Shown in pieces: positions 8,767 through 17,757 of a stretch of DNA of 64,000 nucleotides. A model generated the notes under the pieces. It was not told the origin of the DNA. It saw only the letters and a list, made by a program, of their open reading frames with translations, and searched no databases. The first letter of the stretch is position 1, and each line of letters begins with the position of its first letter. The DNA is from Bog-473 sp963828505 (GTDB taxonomy: Bacteria > Actinomycetota > Acidimicrobiia > Acidimicrobiales > RAAP-2), in NCBI GenBank assembly GCA_963828505.1, contig CAWHFM010000023.1:31756-95755 (forward strand). The letters run 5' to 3'. The translations under genes and the position numbers were made by a program.

Positions 8767-9615
8767 TCACCGCAACGCCTTCCGTCGGTACAGCCACACG
8801 GCCAGAGGTGCGAACAGGGCAGTCAGGCCGGCTGACCAGAGCACGGTTGCGAGCTCGGGGTGCTGCATCGGCCAGGCGTTGATCGTTGCGGCAGGGTTGG
8901 GGTTTCCGAAGAGGTTCCGGCAAGAGGCGGCGACCGCGCTGAGCGGGTTCCAGTTGGCAACTGCCTGCAGCCATCCCGGCATGCCCTGCGTGGGGACGAA
9001 TGCGTTCGACACGAAGGCCAGGGGAAGGAAAACGATGAAGCCCGTGGCCTGGGCCGCCTCGGCGTTCTTGAGGAGCATCCCCGCACACGCCCCCGCCCAG
9101 GTCATGGCGAACGCGAGAAGCAACGACAGGCCGATCGCGGCCATGGCGTCAGGCAGACCATTGTGGATGCCCCATCCGACGGCAAGCCCGGTCGCGACGA
9201 GAACGGCCACTCCGAGGACCTGCGTGCACAAGTCGGAGAACACTCGACCGGCGAGCACCGCAGCGCGTGAGATCGGGAGGGACCGGAACCGATCGACGAG
9301 TCCACTCTCCATGTCGGTGCTGATGCCCACCGCCGTTCCCGGGGCGCTCCCGGCCATCGACATGCCGAACATCCCGCCGATCAGGTACTCGTGGTAGTTC
9401 CCTCCGCCGGGGAGGACAACGGCGGAACCGAAGACGTAGGTGAACAAGAGCACGAAGATGACTGGTTGGACGGTGACGTCGAGCAGTTGCTCGGGTTCGC
9501 GAGCGATGCGAGTGATGTTTCGCTTCGCCACGACCAAGGTGTTCTTGAACGCCCACCACGCTCGCCCGGCCACGGGCTCGTGTGACGCGGAAACTGGAAA
9601 GGTCGAGAGAGTCAT
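8767..9615 (-). CDS. ABC-2 type exporter permease (DrrB-like)
   Basis: A 282-aa integral membrane protein with about six hydrophobic segments, for example PVIFVLLFTYVFGSAVVLPG near residue 55, AVLVATGLAVGWGI, IGLSLLLAFAMTWAGACAG and FIVFLPLAFVSNAFVP. The last matches the ABC-2 signature region FL.PL.F.S..F.P...MP. Members of this family export drugs or lipids together with a DrrA-type ATPase. Its ATG overlaps the stop of the ATPase gene (ATGA at 9615-9612), so the two subunits are coupled. Confidence 0.88.
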   Translation of the reverse strand: MTLSTFPVSASHEPVAGRAWWAFKNTLVVAKRNITRIAREPEQLLDVTVQPVIFVLLFTYVFGSAVVLPGGGNYHEYLIGGMFGMSMAGSAPGTAVGISTDMESGLVDRFRSLPISRAAVLAGRVFSDLCTQVLGVAVLVATGLAVGWGIHNGLPDAMAAIGLSLLLAFAMTWAGACAGMLLKNAEAAQATGFIVFLPLAFVSNAFVPTQGMPGWLQAVANWNPLSAVAASCRNLFGNPNPAATINAWPMQHPELATVLWSAGLTALFAPLAVWLYRRKALR

Positions 9616-10592
9616 ACGAGTGCGGCCTCCGCACGGTGCTCGACCACCGCATCTGTCGCGGTATGGCCGGTGAGAGTGAGGAACACGTCATCGAGGGAGG
9701 GTCGCTGGATCGACAAGTCGTCGAGAAGGACCCCGGCGCGGCCGAGGTCGGCAACCACGTACGGCAGGCGCCGGGCTCCGTGGGCAAACGCCGCTCCGAC
9801 GGTCCGCAGGCTCGTGTCGACCTCGACCGGGCTCGAGCCGTGTCGCGCCAGTACCTCCTCTGCCGCCCCGAGATCTGATTCGGCGGCGACCGTGATCTCT
9901 ATCCGTTCGCCGCCGACGCTTGTCTTCAGCTCGGCGGGAGTCCCCTCGGCGATCACCCGACCCTCGTCGATCACGGCCACGCGGTCGGCAAGTTGATCGG
10001 CCTCGTCGAGGTATTGCGTCGTGAGCAGCACGGTCGTGCCGTCGGCAACGAGGTCGCGAATCACATCCCACATGACCAGGCGACTTCGAGGGTCCAGCCC
10101 GGTGGTCGGCTCGTCGAGGAAGAGGACGACGGGACGAGCGACGAGACTGGCCGCCAGATCGAGGCGGCGTCGCATCCCACCTGAGTACGTCTTCACTCCC
10201 CGGCCGGCCGCATGGAGCAGGTCGAATCGTCCCAGCAGCTCGTCGGCCCGGTGACGGGCTTGGCGTCCACTCAACCGGCACAGCTGGCCCACCATGACGA
10301 GGTTGGCCCGGCCCGTGAGCGCCTCGTCGAGTGCGGCGTACTGCCCGGCCAGACCGATCCTGCGGCGTACCTCGGGTGCTTCGTCGACGACGTCGTAACC
10401 CGCAACGGTGGCCCGGCCACCGTCAGGACGCAGGAGCGTCGTCAGGACCCGTACGGCCGTGGATTTTCCGGCGCCGTTGGGGCCGAGGAGGCCCACGATC
10501 GCCCCGGCCTCCACCGCAAGGTCCAGACCGTCCAAGGCCTTCATCGACCCGAAGTGCCGCCGCAGGGCCGATGCTTCGACGGTCAGTGCCAT
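9612..10592 (-). CDS. ABC exporter ATP-binding protein, daunorubicin-resistance (DrrA) family
   Basis: A 326-aa ATPase. I place the start at 10592 (MALTVEASALRRHFG) because everything upstream in frame lacks similarity and would run through the operator. Walker A is GPNGAGKST (37-45), the ABC signature YSGGMRRRLDLA (136-147), Walker B VVLFLDEPTTGLDP (155-168). A DrrA-type C-terminal extension follows, ending PSLDDVFLTLTGHTA. It powers the permease encoded next. A divergent TetR gene 64 bp away probably controls it through the GTAC-rich operator. Confidence 0.92.
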   Translation of the reverse strand: MALTVEASALRRHFGSMKALDGLDLAVEAGAIVGLLGPNGAGKSTAVRVLTTLLRPDGGRATVAGYDVVDEAPEVRRRIGLAGQYAALDEALTGRANLVMVGQLCRLSGRQARHRADELLGRFDLLHAAGRGVKTYSGGMRRRLDLAASLVARPVVLFLDEPTTGLDPRSRLVMWDVIRDLVADGTTVLLTTQYLDEADQLADRVAVIDEGRVIAEGTPAELKTSVGGERIEITVAAESDLGAAEEVLARHGSSPVEVDTSLRTVGAAFAHGARRLPYVVADLGRAGVLLDDLSIQRPSLDDVFLTLTGHTATDAVVEHRAEAALV

Positions 10593-10605
10593 GCCGGGCC
10601 TCCTT

Positions 10606-10656
10606 CTCGTACGTGGTACATTGTCGTACATCGTACTAGAGCTTACACTGTACGAG
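10606..10656. promoter_or_regulatory. Probable TetR operator/promoter region with five GTAC cores
   Basis: The 64-bp gap between the exporter ATPase gene (minus) and the TetR gene (plus) contains five GTAC sites, at 10609, 10616, 10626, 10633 and 10650. The outer two form inverted arms CTCGTAC (10606-10612) and GTACGAG (10650-10656). Such repeated half-sites between divergent genes are typical of TetR autoregulation. The right arm abuts the TetR start codon. Confidence 0.6.
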
Positions 10657-11460
10657 ATGTCAGGAGGGGAGGGCGAATTCTCGCCGGCCGCCGAAACTGA
10701 CCTCGACGAGCTGTGGCCGCCTTTTGGACCGACCCCACCGCACCGGGGCGCGGTCCCGCGACACCACCCCGACCGACGTCGCACCCCGCTCTCCCGCGCC
10801 GAGATCGTCCGGACGGCCATCGAGATCGCCGACGCCGAAGGGTCCAGCGCAGTCAACATGCGCCGCATCGCTCGCGAACTCAAGACGGGCCCAATGTCGC
10901 TCTACTGGCACGTCGCCGACAAGGATCAATTGCTCCATCTCATGCTCGATGCCGTCGAAGGTGACCTCGACGTCAGCGAGGCGACGGGAAACTGGCAAGA
11001 TGACCTCGCCCGGCTCGCTCGACACGAACGCCAAGGTCTCCTGCGCCACCCGTGGGTCGTCGATTTCATCGGCGGGCGGCCCTCGCTCGGACCCCACATC
11101 ATCTTGCACCTGGAACAATCGCTCGCCCTGCTCGACGACCTTGCACTCGACACCCGTACCGGACTCGACATCCTCATGACGCTCAACACGTACGTGCTCG
11201 GAGCCGTCATACGTGAGCTGCGCGAAATCCGAGACGAACGTGACCTCGCCGATATCGGGGCCGACCAACAAGAGATCCACGCGGGTATGAAGCAATGGCA
11301 GAACCGTCTGCGCAGCTCTGGACAGTTCACCCACTTTCTTCGGGTCTTCGACGAGGGCATCGACCCTGACGCGCCGGAGACCCGGGACGAACGCTTTGAG
11401 TTCGGCCTGCGTTGCGTCCTTGACGGAGTCGCCGCTCAAATCGCCCGGCAAGAACGTTGA
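10657..11460 (+). CDS. TetR-family transcriptional regulator (tetracycline-repressor C-terminal type)
   Basis: A 267-aa repressor. I choose the ATG at 10657 (MSGGEGEFSPAAE) since earlier in-frame starts lie inside the divergent ATPase gene. The DNA-binding domain is at about residues 44-92: TPLSRAEIVRTAIEIADAEG, then VNMRRIARELKTGPMSLYWHV, a clear helix-turn-helix. The rest is an all-helical ligand domain of the TetR_C type, with LRHPWVVDFIGGRPSLGP. It is divergent from the DrrAB-like exporter and is expected to repress it until an inducer binds. Confidence 0.9.
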   Translation: MSGGEGEFSPAAETDLDELWPPFGPTPPHRGAVPRHHPDRRRTPLSRAEIVRTAIEIADAEGSSAVNMRRIARELKTGPMSLYWHVADKDQLLHLMLDAVEGDLDVSEATGNWQDDLARLARHERQGLLRHPWVVDFIGGRPSLGPHIILHLEQSLALLDDLALDTRTGLDILMTLNTYVLGAVIRELREIRDERDLADIGADQQEIHAGMKQWQNRLRSSGQFTHFLRVFDEGIDPDAPETRDERFEFGLRCVLDGVAAQIARQER

Positions 11461-11519
11461 GCAGCGCCGGCACGAGGTGAGTCGGGAATGCCGGGACGAC
11501 GACACATCACAGGAGCGGA

Positions 11520-12649
11520 ATGGACGATCAACCTCACGAGCTGACGATCGAGGAGCTCACGGACCTCGGCCTTTACGACGCCTCTGCGCCGGGCGCTGTC
11601 GACCGGCTCGAGTTGTTGCGCTACGTGCTCGCCCGGGGCGCAACGGTCGAGCAGATCGCCAGGAGCAGGAGCCTTGGTGACCTGGCCCTCGATCTCAACC
11701 TGCGAACCGGTCCCTGGTTCGAGCTGGCCCAGGTCGTGTCGTCGGCCGGCTTGGAGTGGGATGACGCCGAACGGCTTCTGACCGCGCTCGACTTCCCGAC
11801 GCGCCCGAGACGACCGCGTCACCGCGGGGGAGGCGGCGGCGATAGAACTCCTCGGCGCTGCCAGCACGCGCCTTCTCGGTCCCGAAGCGACCATCCAGGT
11901 GGCCCGCGTGGCCGGCACGGCGATGGCCCGGGTTGCGGACGTGCTGGTCGGCGCATTCCGTCTGCGCTTTGAGCTTCCTCGCCTCCTGGGCGGTTCGGCC
12001 TACTCGGATGTCGTCAAGGAGTATTCGAATCTGACCGAACAGGTCTTGCCGGCTTTCGTACAGACTCTCGATGTCCTGCTCCGACGCCAGCTCGTCGCGG
12101 TGGCCGACCGGGTCTGGTCAACCGACGCGGAGCAGACGGCAGTCACCTTGGCCCGCACGGTCGGCTTTGCCGACCTCGTCGGCTATACCGCCGCCTCCGC
12201 CACAATGTCCGTCGGGGAGTTGGCGAGCGTGCTCGCCGCGTTCGACGAGCGGGTGACCCGCGTCGTATACCGCGGCCATGGTCAGTTGGTGAAGACGCTC
12301 GGTGACGAGGCCATGTTCGTGAGCGAATCAGCCGGCGACGCCTGCCGGATCGCGCTCCGAATTGACCCAGGACTTCGCGTCTGGCCCACTTCCACCGGTA
12401 CGAGTCGGCTTGGCGGCTGGCGATGTTCTCTCCGTGTTCGGTGACGTCTACGGACCCGACGTCAACCTGGCCGCTCGTCTGGTCGGCTCCGCCGAGTCGT
12501 CGATGGTGGTCGTCTCTGAGTCAGTGCGCGCCCTGTGCGCCGCTGACTTCCGATTCGAGGCCTTGGATCCTCTGATACTCAAGGGCTTCGTGGACCCCGT
12601 CACTGCTTACCGGCTGCTCGGTTCCCGATCCGGCGAGGAACTGCCCTAG
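11520..12649 (+). pseudogene. Class III adenylate/guanylate cyclase with N-terminal regulatory domain (Rv1264-like), two frameshifts
   Basis: Read through two single-base shifts this is one protein of about 375 aa. The N-terminal part (11520 to about 11800, MDDQPHELTIEELTDLGLYD) resembles the autoinhibitory domain of pH-responsive cyclases such as Rv1264. The frame then moves at about 11800-11812 into TAGEAAAIELLGAASTRLLG, continuing through the catalytic part: RTVGFADLVGYT (first metal Asp), VKTLGDEAMFV (second metal site). It moves again near 12356 into LTQDFASGPLPPVRVGLAAG and GDVYGPDVNLAARLVG, the transition-state Asn/Arg block. Both shifts are cured by removing one C. All key residues are intact, so either the lesions are recent or they are sequence errors. 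Confidence 0.8.
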
Positions 12650-12758
12650 TCCTCCCCGACCGGTTCTGGGACACCGTGGCGCAGTTCGCATCGACGGGTG
12701 CCACCCTGCCGGCCGATCGTGAAAAACTTGAGGGCGATCAAACGGAAGCGAGGCAGCC

Positions 12759-13508
12759 ATGGAAAGAATCCGGCTTCACCGGGACCAGATAGCGCTCCTG
12801 GCCGGGATCGTCCTGCCGCTTGCGGTGGCGGGCATTCTTGTCCCGTTCCGCCCGAGCTTCGCCAACACCGCGGCAGCCTTGATCCTCGTGGCTGTAATCG
12901 TGGCGGTGGCGTCCTTGGGAAACCGAGCAGCCGGATTTGTGGCCACGGTCTCAGCCACGGTGTGGTTCGACTTCTTCCTGACCCGTCCCTACGAGAAGCT
13001 CGATATCACGCACCGGCCGGACATCGAGACGGCCGTGTGTCTTTTCGTCGTCGGGTTGATCGTGACCGAGCTTGCCGCTCGCAACCGTCATCACCGTGCG
13101 ACGGCAGTCGAGGAGGCCGATTTCGTGGGCTTGATTCACGACGTCTCGGAACTCGCCGCTTCGGGTGCTCCCTCCCGCGACGTCGTCGAGCGTGTACGCA
13201 AGGAGCTCGTTCCGTTGCTCCACCTTCGGAAGTGCCGCTACGAATCGGGGGCCACGTCGCACCCGATGACCCGGATCGAACACGACGGACAGGTCGTTCT
13301 CGGGGGCCGGACGTGGGCCGTCGATCAGCTGGGGCTGCCCGGACCTGAGGTCGAACTTCTGGTGCAGATCCAAGGACGTACGCTCGGGCGATTCGTCCTG
13401 ACACCGAACCCTGGAACCCCGGTATCGCACGAGCGCCGGGTCGTGGCGGTGGCCATCGCCGACCAGGTCGGCCCGTCACTGCGACCCTTGCTCGGCTCCC
13501 GGGTGTGA
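12759..13508 (+). CDS. DUF4118 (KdpD-like) membrane protein without a kinase domain
   Basis: A 249-aa protein. Residues 10-115 carry about four membrane segments (IALLAGIVLPLAVAGILVPF, AALILVAVIVAVASLG, AAGFVATVSATVWFDFFLTRPY, TAVCLFVVGLIVTELAA). The FDFFLTRPYEKLDI motif is the hallmark of the DUF4118 domain found in the KdpD potassium sensor kinase. The remaining 130 residues are a soluble part resembling a degenerate GAF/sensor region (DFVGLIHDVSELAASG onward); no histidine-kinase H, N or G boxes are present. It may be a free-standing sensor or adaptor. It sits 109 bp after the cyclase and 99 bp before the antiporter gene. Confidence 0.8.
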   Translation: MERIRLHRDQIALLAGIVLPLAVAGILVPFRPSFANTAAALILVAVIVAVASLGNRAAGFVATVSATVWFDFFLTRPYEKLDITHRPDIETAVCLFVVGLIVTELAARNRHHRATAVEEADFVGLIHDVSELAASGAPSRDVVERVRKELVPLLHLRKCRYESGATSHPMTRIEHDGQVVLGGRTWAVDQLGLPGPEVELLVQIQGRTLGRFVLTPNPGTPVSHERRVVAVAIADQVGPSLRPLLGSRV

Positions 13509-13607
13509 GGAGCCTGCCGCTTCGAAGAGTCGATCGCGCCGGGTCTGCAATTTTTTGACCGTCGCCGGTCGCACGTACAGATCACCCATGGGCTTGCCGG
13601 AAGCCGT

Positions 13608-15533
13608 ATGGCCGTAGCCGAACCTTTCGAGAGCTCCAGCCTCACGGCATGGCTACAGCGAGATACCGCGCTTCGCCGGTTCTTGCAGACCGAGACCGCA
13701 AGCGCCGGCCTCCTACTCGTGGCTGCCGTCGGCGCATTGATCTGGGCGAATGTCGACGCATCCTCGTACGAACACGTGTGGCAGACCCGCCTATCCGTGC
13801 ACCTCGGAGACGCGGCGGTGTCCCTGGACCTGCGCGGCTGGGTCAACAGCGGGCTCATGAGCTTCTTCTTCCTGGTCGTGGGGCTGGAGGCCAGGAGGGA
13901 ATTCGACATCGGCGAGTTCCGAGAGCGCCCCAGGATCATCCTTCCCGTGCTGGCGGGACTCGGTGGGATGGCGGCCGCGGTTGGCCTCTACCTGGCGGTG
14001 AACGCCGGTCGCTCGTCAGCGGACGGCTGGGGCGTTGCCATGTCGACCGATACGGCGTTCGCCCTGGGTCTGCTCGCTCTTCTCGGTCGGCACGCCCCCC
14101 AGCGACTGCGTGGCTTCATCCTCACCCTCACGGTTGTCGACGACATCGTGGGCCTCGTCGTGATCGCCACGGTCTACACCCACCATCTGACCGTCGCTCC
14201 GCTCATCGTCGCAGCTGGGCTGACGGCAATAGCCGCTCTCGCTGCATCTCGCCGGATCCATTACGGCCTTCTCTATTTCGCGCTGGCCGCGGCGACTTGG
14301 GTCGCGCTGGTCGAATCCGGCGTCGACCCGGTCGTCGTCGGACTTGCGGCGGGTCTGATCGCGTACGCCGCGCCGCCCGCCCGTACAGATCTGGAGAGGA
14401 CTTCAGATCTTTTCCGGGACTTCAGGGAACAGCCGACGGCGGGGATGGCGAGACAACTTCGCGCCGGCGTTCGGACCGCTGTGTCTCCCAACGAGCGTCT
14501 CCAGCAGATGTGGCACCCCTGGACGAGCTACCTCATCGTCCCGCTGTTCGGGCTCGCCAATGCCGGCATCCCCGTCGACGTCGGATTCCTCGCCCAGGCG
14601 TACACCTCGCCCATCACGCTTGGGATTGTGGTCGGCTACGTCGTCGGCAAGCCGGCCGGGATCATGACCACGTCCGCGCTTGTCAACAAGGTGACAGGGG
14701 GCCGACTCCGTCCGCCTGTGGGCTGGATGGCCGCCCTCGGCGGCGGAACCCTGGCGGGGATGGGCTTCACCGTCTCACTGCTCGTTGCCTCAGTCGCGTT
14801 CACGGGTGTCGAATTGAAGGAGGCAACGCTGGGCGTGCTCACCGCCGCCGTGCTGGCGGCCGTGCTGACGTGGTCGGTGTTCCAGATCACGAGACGACTT
14901 CCAGCGCCACTTCGCACTCGAGCGCTCCTGGGCCAGTCGCGTGCCATCGTCGACCTCGCCGACCCCGTCGATGGCGACCGGGACCACATCCGAGGCCCAG
15001 CCGACGCCCACGTCACCCTGGTCGAGTACGGCGACTTCGAGTGTCCATACTGCGGGCAGGCAGAGTCGGTCATCCGGGAGCTGCTGGCCGAAGACGGTGA
15101 TCTGCGCTACGTCTGGCGCCACCTGCCGCTCAACGATGTGCATCCGAGAGCCCAGTTGGCGGCCGAGGCATCCGAGGCCGCCGCGGCCCAGGGCGCGTTC
15201 TGGCCGATGCACGACGTATTGATTGAGCACCAGGCGGAGCTAGGCCCGAAAGAGTTGATCCGATACGCGGACCAGCTCGGCCTCGATGTGAAGTCGTTCA
15301 CTGATGACCTCGAGAGCCGCCGACGAAGCGAACGCGTCGCGGCGGACGTCGAGAGCGCCGACTTGAGCGGGGTCGCGGGCACCCCGAGTTTCTTCGTCAA
15401 CGGGCAGCGACAACTGGGAGCGTACGACCTGACGACTCTCGGCCGAGCCGTACGCACCGCCCGAGCACAGGCGGCCATCGGACCCGGCGGTGAACCCGAA
15501 TCCCCTTGTTCCGGCTCACCGACCCCGCAGTGA
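13608..15533 (+). CDS. nhaA: Na+/H+ antiporter NhaA fused to a DsbA-like thioredoxin domain
   Basis: A 641-aa fusion. Residues 15-430 are NhaA: FFFLVVGLEARREF, STDTAFALG (Asp148), TVVDDIVGLVVIA (paired Asp178/179, the ion-binding dyad), FGLANAGIP, VGYVVGKPAGI and GGGTLAGMGFTVSLLVA. Residues 460-625 are a DsbA/thioredoxin-like domain with VEYGDFECPYCG (CPYC at 479-482) and the cis-Pro loop GVAGTPSFFVNG. NhaA exchanges Na+ for H+ across the inner membrane. The same fusion is known in other actinobacteria. The role of the thiol domain is unclear and its side of the membrane is not shown by the sequence. Confidence 0.92.
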   Translation: MAVAEPFESSSLTAWLQRDTALRRFLQTETASAGLLLVAAVGALIWANVDASSYEHVWQTRLSVHLGDAAVSLDLRGWVNSGLMSFFFLVVGLEARREFDIGEFRERPRIILPVLAGLGGMAAAVGLYLAVNAGRSSADGWGVAMSTDTAFALGLLALLGRHAPQRLRGFILTLTVVDDIVGLVVIATVYTHHLTVAPLIVAAGLTAIAALAASRRIHYGLLYFALAAATWVALVESGVDPVVVGLAAGLIAYAAPPARTDLERTSDLFRDFREQPTAGMARQLRAGVRTAVSPNERLQQMWHPWTSYLIVPLFGLANAGIPVDVGFLAQAYTSPITLGIVVGYVVGKPAGIMTTSALVNKVTGGRLRPPVGWMAALGGGTLAGMGFTVSLLVASVAFTGVELKEATLGVLTAAVLAAVLTWSVFQITRRLPAPLRTRALLGQSRAIVDLADPVDGDRDHIRGPADAHVTLVEYGDFECPYCGQAESVIRELLAEDGDLRYVWRHLPLNDVHPRAQLAAEASEAAAAQGAFWPMHDVLIEHQAELGPKELIRYADQLGLDVKSFTDDLESRRRSERVAADVESADLSGVAGTPSFFVNGQRQLGAYDLTTLGRAVRTARAQAAIGPGGEPESPCSGSPTPQ

Positions 15534-15538
15534 CGCGT

Positions 15539-16495
15539 TCAGCGCGCCCGGGGCCCCGACGGCGCGACGTTGAACAGCCCCGGCAATCCCTGGCGGCCCA
15601 TACTCCGAGTGAGATGAGCCCGGGTGGCCGATTTGCCGAAGGGGAGCCGGCGTAGGGGCACGCTGGCACGCGACACCCACGAGAGAGTGGTCTCGTCGCA
15701 GAACCCGATGGCGCCATGGAGCTGATGGGCGACGCGGAACACGATCTCGGCCGCGTCGAGGGCGGCGGCGCGCAGCGCCAATGCGTCGCGCTGCGCTGCC
15801 GGGTCGCCGGTCTCGATGCTCCACAGCGCGTACTTCGCCAGTTCCTCCAGTCCGACCCGCTCGACCTCGCCGTCGGTGAGTTGGAATTGCACGCCTTGGA
15901 ACGTCGCCAGCGGTTGGCCGAACTGCCGACGCTCGAGCACGTAGTCGCGCGTGAGCTCGAGCGCGCGGTCGAGCATGCCCAGGAGCGTCCAGCACGGAAG
16001 GACGAGGCCGAGGCTCACGTCGTCGGCTCCCTTGTCGTCGAGGGGCTCCAACTCGAGCACGCTCACGAAGGCATCACGGCGTGGGTCAGGCGAGCCGGCT
16101 CGGGAGACGGCGACGCTCCGTCGGCCTTCGAGGTCGACGGCGACCCAGCGCAGGGAGAGGCCCGCGACCGGTGCCGCCGGCATGTCCGGGTTCACGACCA
16201 CCAGGCCGTCCGCTTCGACGTCGCGCGGACGGCTGAGCCGCTCCGCCACCGGGTACGCCACCGCCCAGTACCCGGCGCTGCGGCACAGCGCCGCGGCGGC
16301 CTCGGCTTCGTCCGCGCCAGACCGGGGGTCGAGGTCCCACGCTCCCACTTCAGCCAGCACCGGCGCCACGAGCTCGTCGCGCCGCTCCGGCTCGGCCTCG
16401 GCGAGTTGGGCCAGCCGGTCACCACCCACGGACTCGAGCACCTTCCAGACTGTCAGCCCGTACTCGGTGGCCTCCTCGCTCAATTCGGTGATCAT
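15539..16495 (-). CDS. Acyl-CoA dehydrogenase-like protein, second subunit of a heteromeric enzyme
   Basis: A 318-aa protein with the C-terminal helical domain of acyl-CoA dehydrogenases: LLGMLDRALELTRDYVLERRQFGQPLATFQ, split here as RALELTRDYV and RRQFGQPL, then AHQLHGAIGFCDET. The N-terminal half is diverged and short. It starts inside the stop of the partner gene (ATGA at 16495-16492). Adjacent, unequal pairs like this form alpha2-beta2 dehydrogenases in actinobacteria (the FadE26/FadE27 and ChsE types for sterol side chains), where each half supplies part of the FAD site. I infer the same here. The convergent nhaA gene ends 5 bp away. Confidence 0.82.
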   Translation of the reverse strand: MITELSEEATEYGLTVWKVLESVGGDRLAQLAEAEPERRDELVAPVLAEVGAWDLDPRSGADEAEAAAALCRSAGYWAVAYPVAERLSRPRDVEADGLVVVNPDMPAAPVAGLSLRWVAVDLEGRRSVAVSRAGSPDPRRDAFVSVLELEPLDDKGADDVSLGLVLPCWTLLGMLDRALELTRDYVLERRQFGQPLATFQGVQFQLTDGEVERVGLEELAKYALWSIETGDPAAQRDALALRAAALDAAEIVFRVAHQLHGAIGFCDETTLSWVSRASVPLRRLPFGKSATRAHLTRSMGRQGLPGLFNVAPSGPRAR

Positions 16496-17637
16496 GCCGA
16501 CAGCAGCGCGCGAGCCAGCAGCATGCGCTGGACCTCGATGCTGCCCGACGCCACGGTCGAGGCCTGCGCGTAGCGCCAGTGTTCGTCGACAGCTCGTTTG
16601 AACCTCTTGGCCTCGTTCCCCTCGAGGATGGCCAGGCCGGTGATCTCCATCAGGACCTCGGCGCTGTGCTGATCGAGCCGAGTAACGGCAATGCGGTAGG
16701 CGGCGACGTCACCGGGTCGGACTCGCCCCGATTGCTGCATGGCGACGACGCGGTACGCCAGCAGACGCGCCCGCCGGCAGTGCGTGAGCGATTCGGCCCA
16801 ACGCGCCCGGAGCTCCTCGGGGAGGTCCTCCCACTGGTCACCGAGGGCGGCCGGGGCGAGGGTGAGCAGCCGCTCGCACCGGGCGTAGCGCGCGATGCCG
16901 ACCCGCTCGAAGGCCAGCACCTCCTGTACCACCTGCCACCCCTCGTCGACCGGCCCCAGCACGTCGGACTCCGCCACCCACAGCTCGTCGAAGAAGACCT
17001 CGTTGAGATGATGGGGGCCGATCATGCTGGCGATCGGGCGCACCTCAATCGCCGGGTCAGACATCGGCACGAGGAAGATCGTCAAGCCCTGCTGCTTCTT
17101 CTCGCCTCGCGACGTGCGGGCCAGGAGGAAACACCACTGCGCCATGGTGGCGTACGAGGTCCAGATCTTCTGGCCGGAGATGAACCAGCCGTCCCCGTCC
17201 CGGCGGGCGGCCGTCTGCACCGACGCTAGGTCGGACCCGGAGTTGGGCTCGCTGAAACCCTGGCACCAGATCACCTCGCCCCGGGCGATGGGGGGAAGAT
17301 GCGTGCGCTGCTGCTGCGGGGTGCCGTGACGCATGATGGTCGGGCCGACCCAGTTCACGCCCATGTACTGCGCCCCGCGAGGCTCGTGATGCGCCCACAT
17401 CTCCTCGCGGACCGCAGTCTGGACCCACGGGGACGCACCCTTGCCGCCCCATTCCTCGGGCCAGGCTACACACAGCAGCCCGCGCGCGGCCAGCAGCTGA
17501 GAGAACGACTGCGCCACCTTTAGATCCGCCGGATCGTCGGTGAAGGCGCCGAAGTAGTCGGGCGGGACATGGTCGCTGATCAGCTGACGCAGCTGGCTGC
17601 GCACGGCGGCGACGTCTTCGCCCATGTCGAAATCCAC
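16492..17637 (-). CDS. Acyl-CoA dehydrogenase, first subunit
   Basis: A 381-aa FAD-dependent acyl-CoA dehydrogenase. Visible blocks: VAWPEEWGGKGASP (57-70), the FAD/substrate block WCQGFSEPNSGSDLASVQT (124-142), DGWFISGQKIWTSYA, and the C-terminal ASGSIEVQRMLLARALLSA. It introduces a trans-2 double bond into an acyl-CoA and passes electrons to ETF. Its stop overlaps the start of the second dehydrogenase-like gene, so the products are probably made in equal amounts as a heteromer. The acyl substrate is unknown; sterol or other bulky acyl-CoAs are favoured by the pairing. Confidence 0.9.
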   Translation of the reverse strand: MDFDMGEDVAAVRSQLRQLISDHVPPDYFGAFTDDPADLKVAQSFSQLLAARGLLCVAWPEEWGGKGASPWVQTAVREEMWAHHEPRGAQYMGVNWVGPTIMRHGTPQQQRTHLPPIARGEVIWCQGFSEPNSGSDLASVQTAARRDGDGWFISGQKIWTSYATMAQWCFLLARTSRGEKKQQGLTIFLVPMSDPAIEVRPIASMIGPHHLNEVFFDELWVAESDVLGPVDEGWQVVQEVLAFERVGIARYARCERLLTLAPAALGDQWEDLPEELRARWAESLTHCRRARLLAYRVVAMQQSGRVRPGDVAAYRIAVTRLDQHSAEVLMEITGLAILEGNEAKRFKRAVDEHWRYAQASTVASGSIEVQRMLLARALLSA

Positions 17638-17757
17638 CGGGCGTCACCGTAGCCCAGCGGCGCCGTCAGTTGGCCGGCGGCCGTCGTCCTCCCCCGGCGC
17701 GCCGCGGCGAAGTGACGCCGTCCGTGATCGCAGATCGGGACTCGATAGCGTGGGAGC

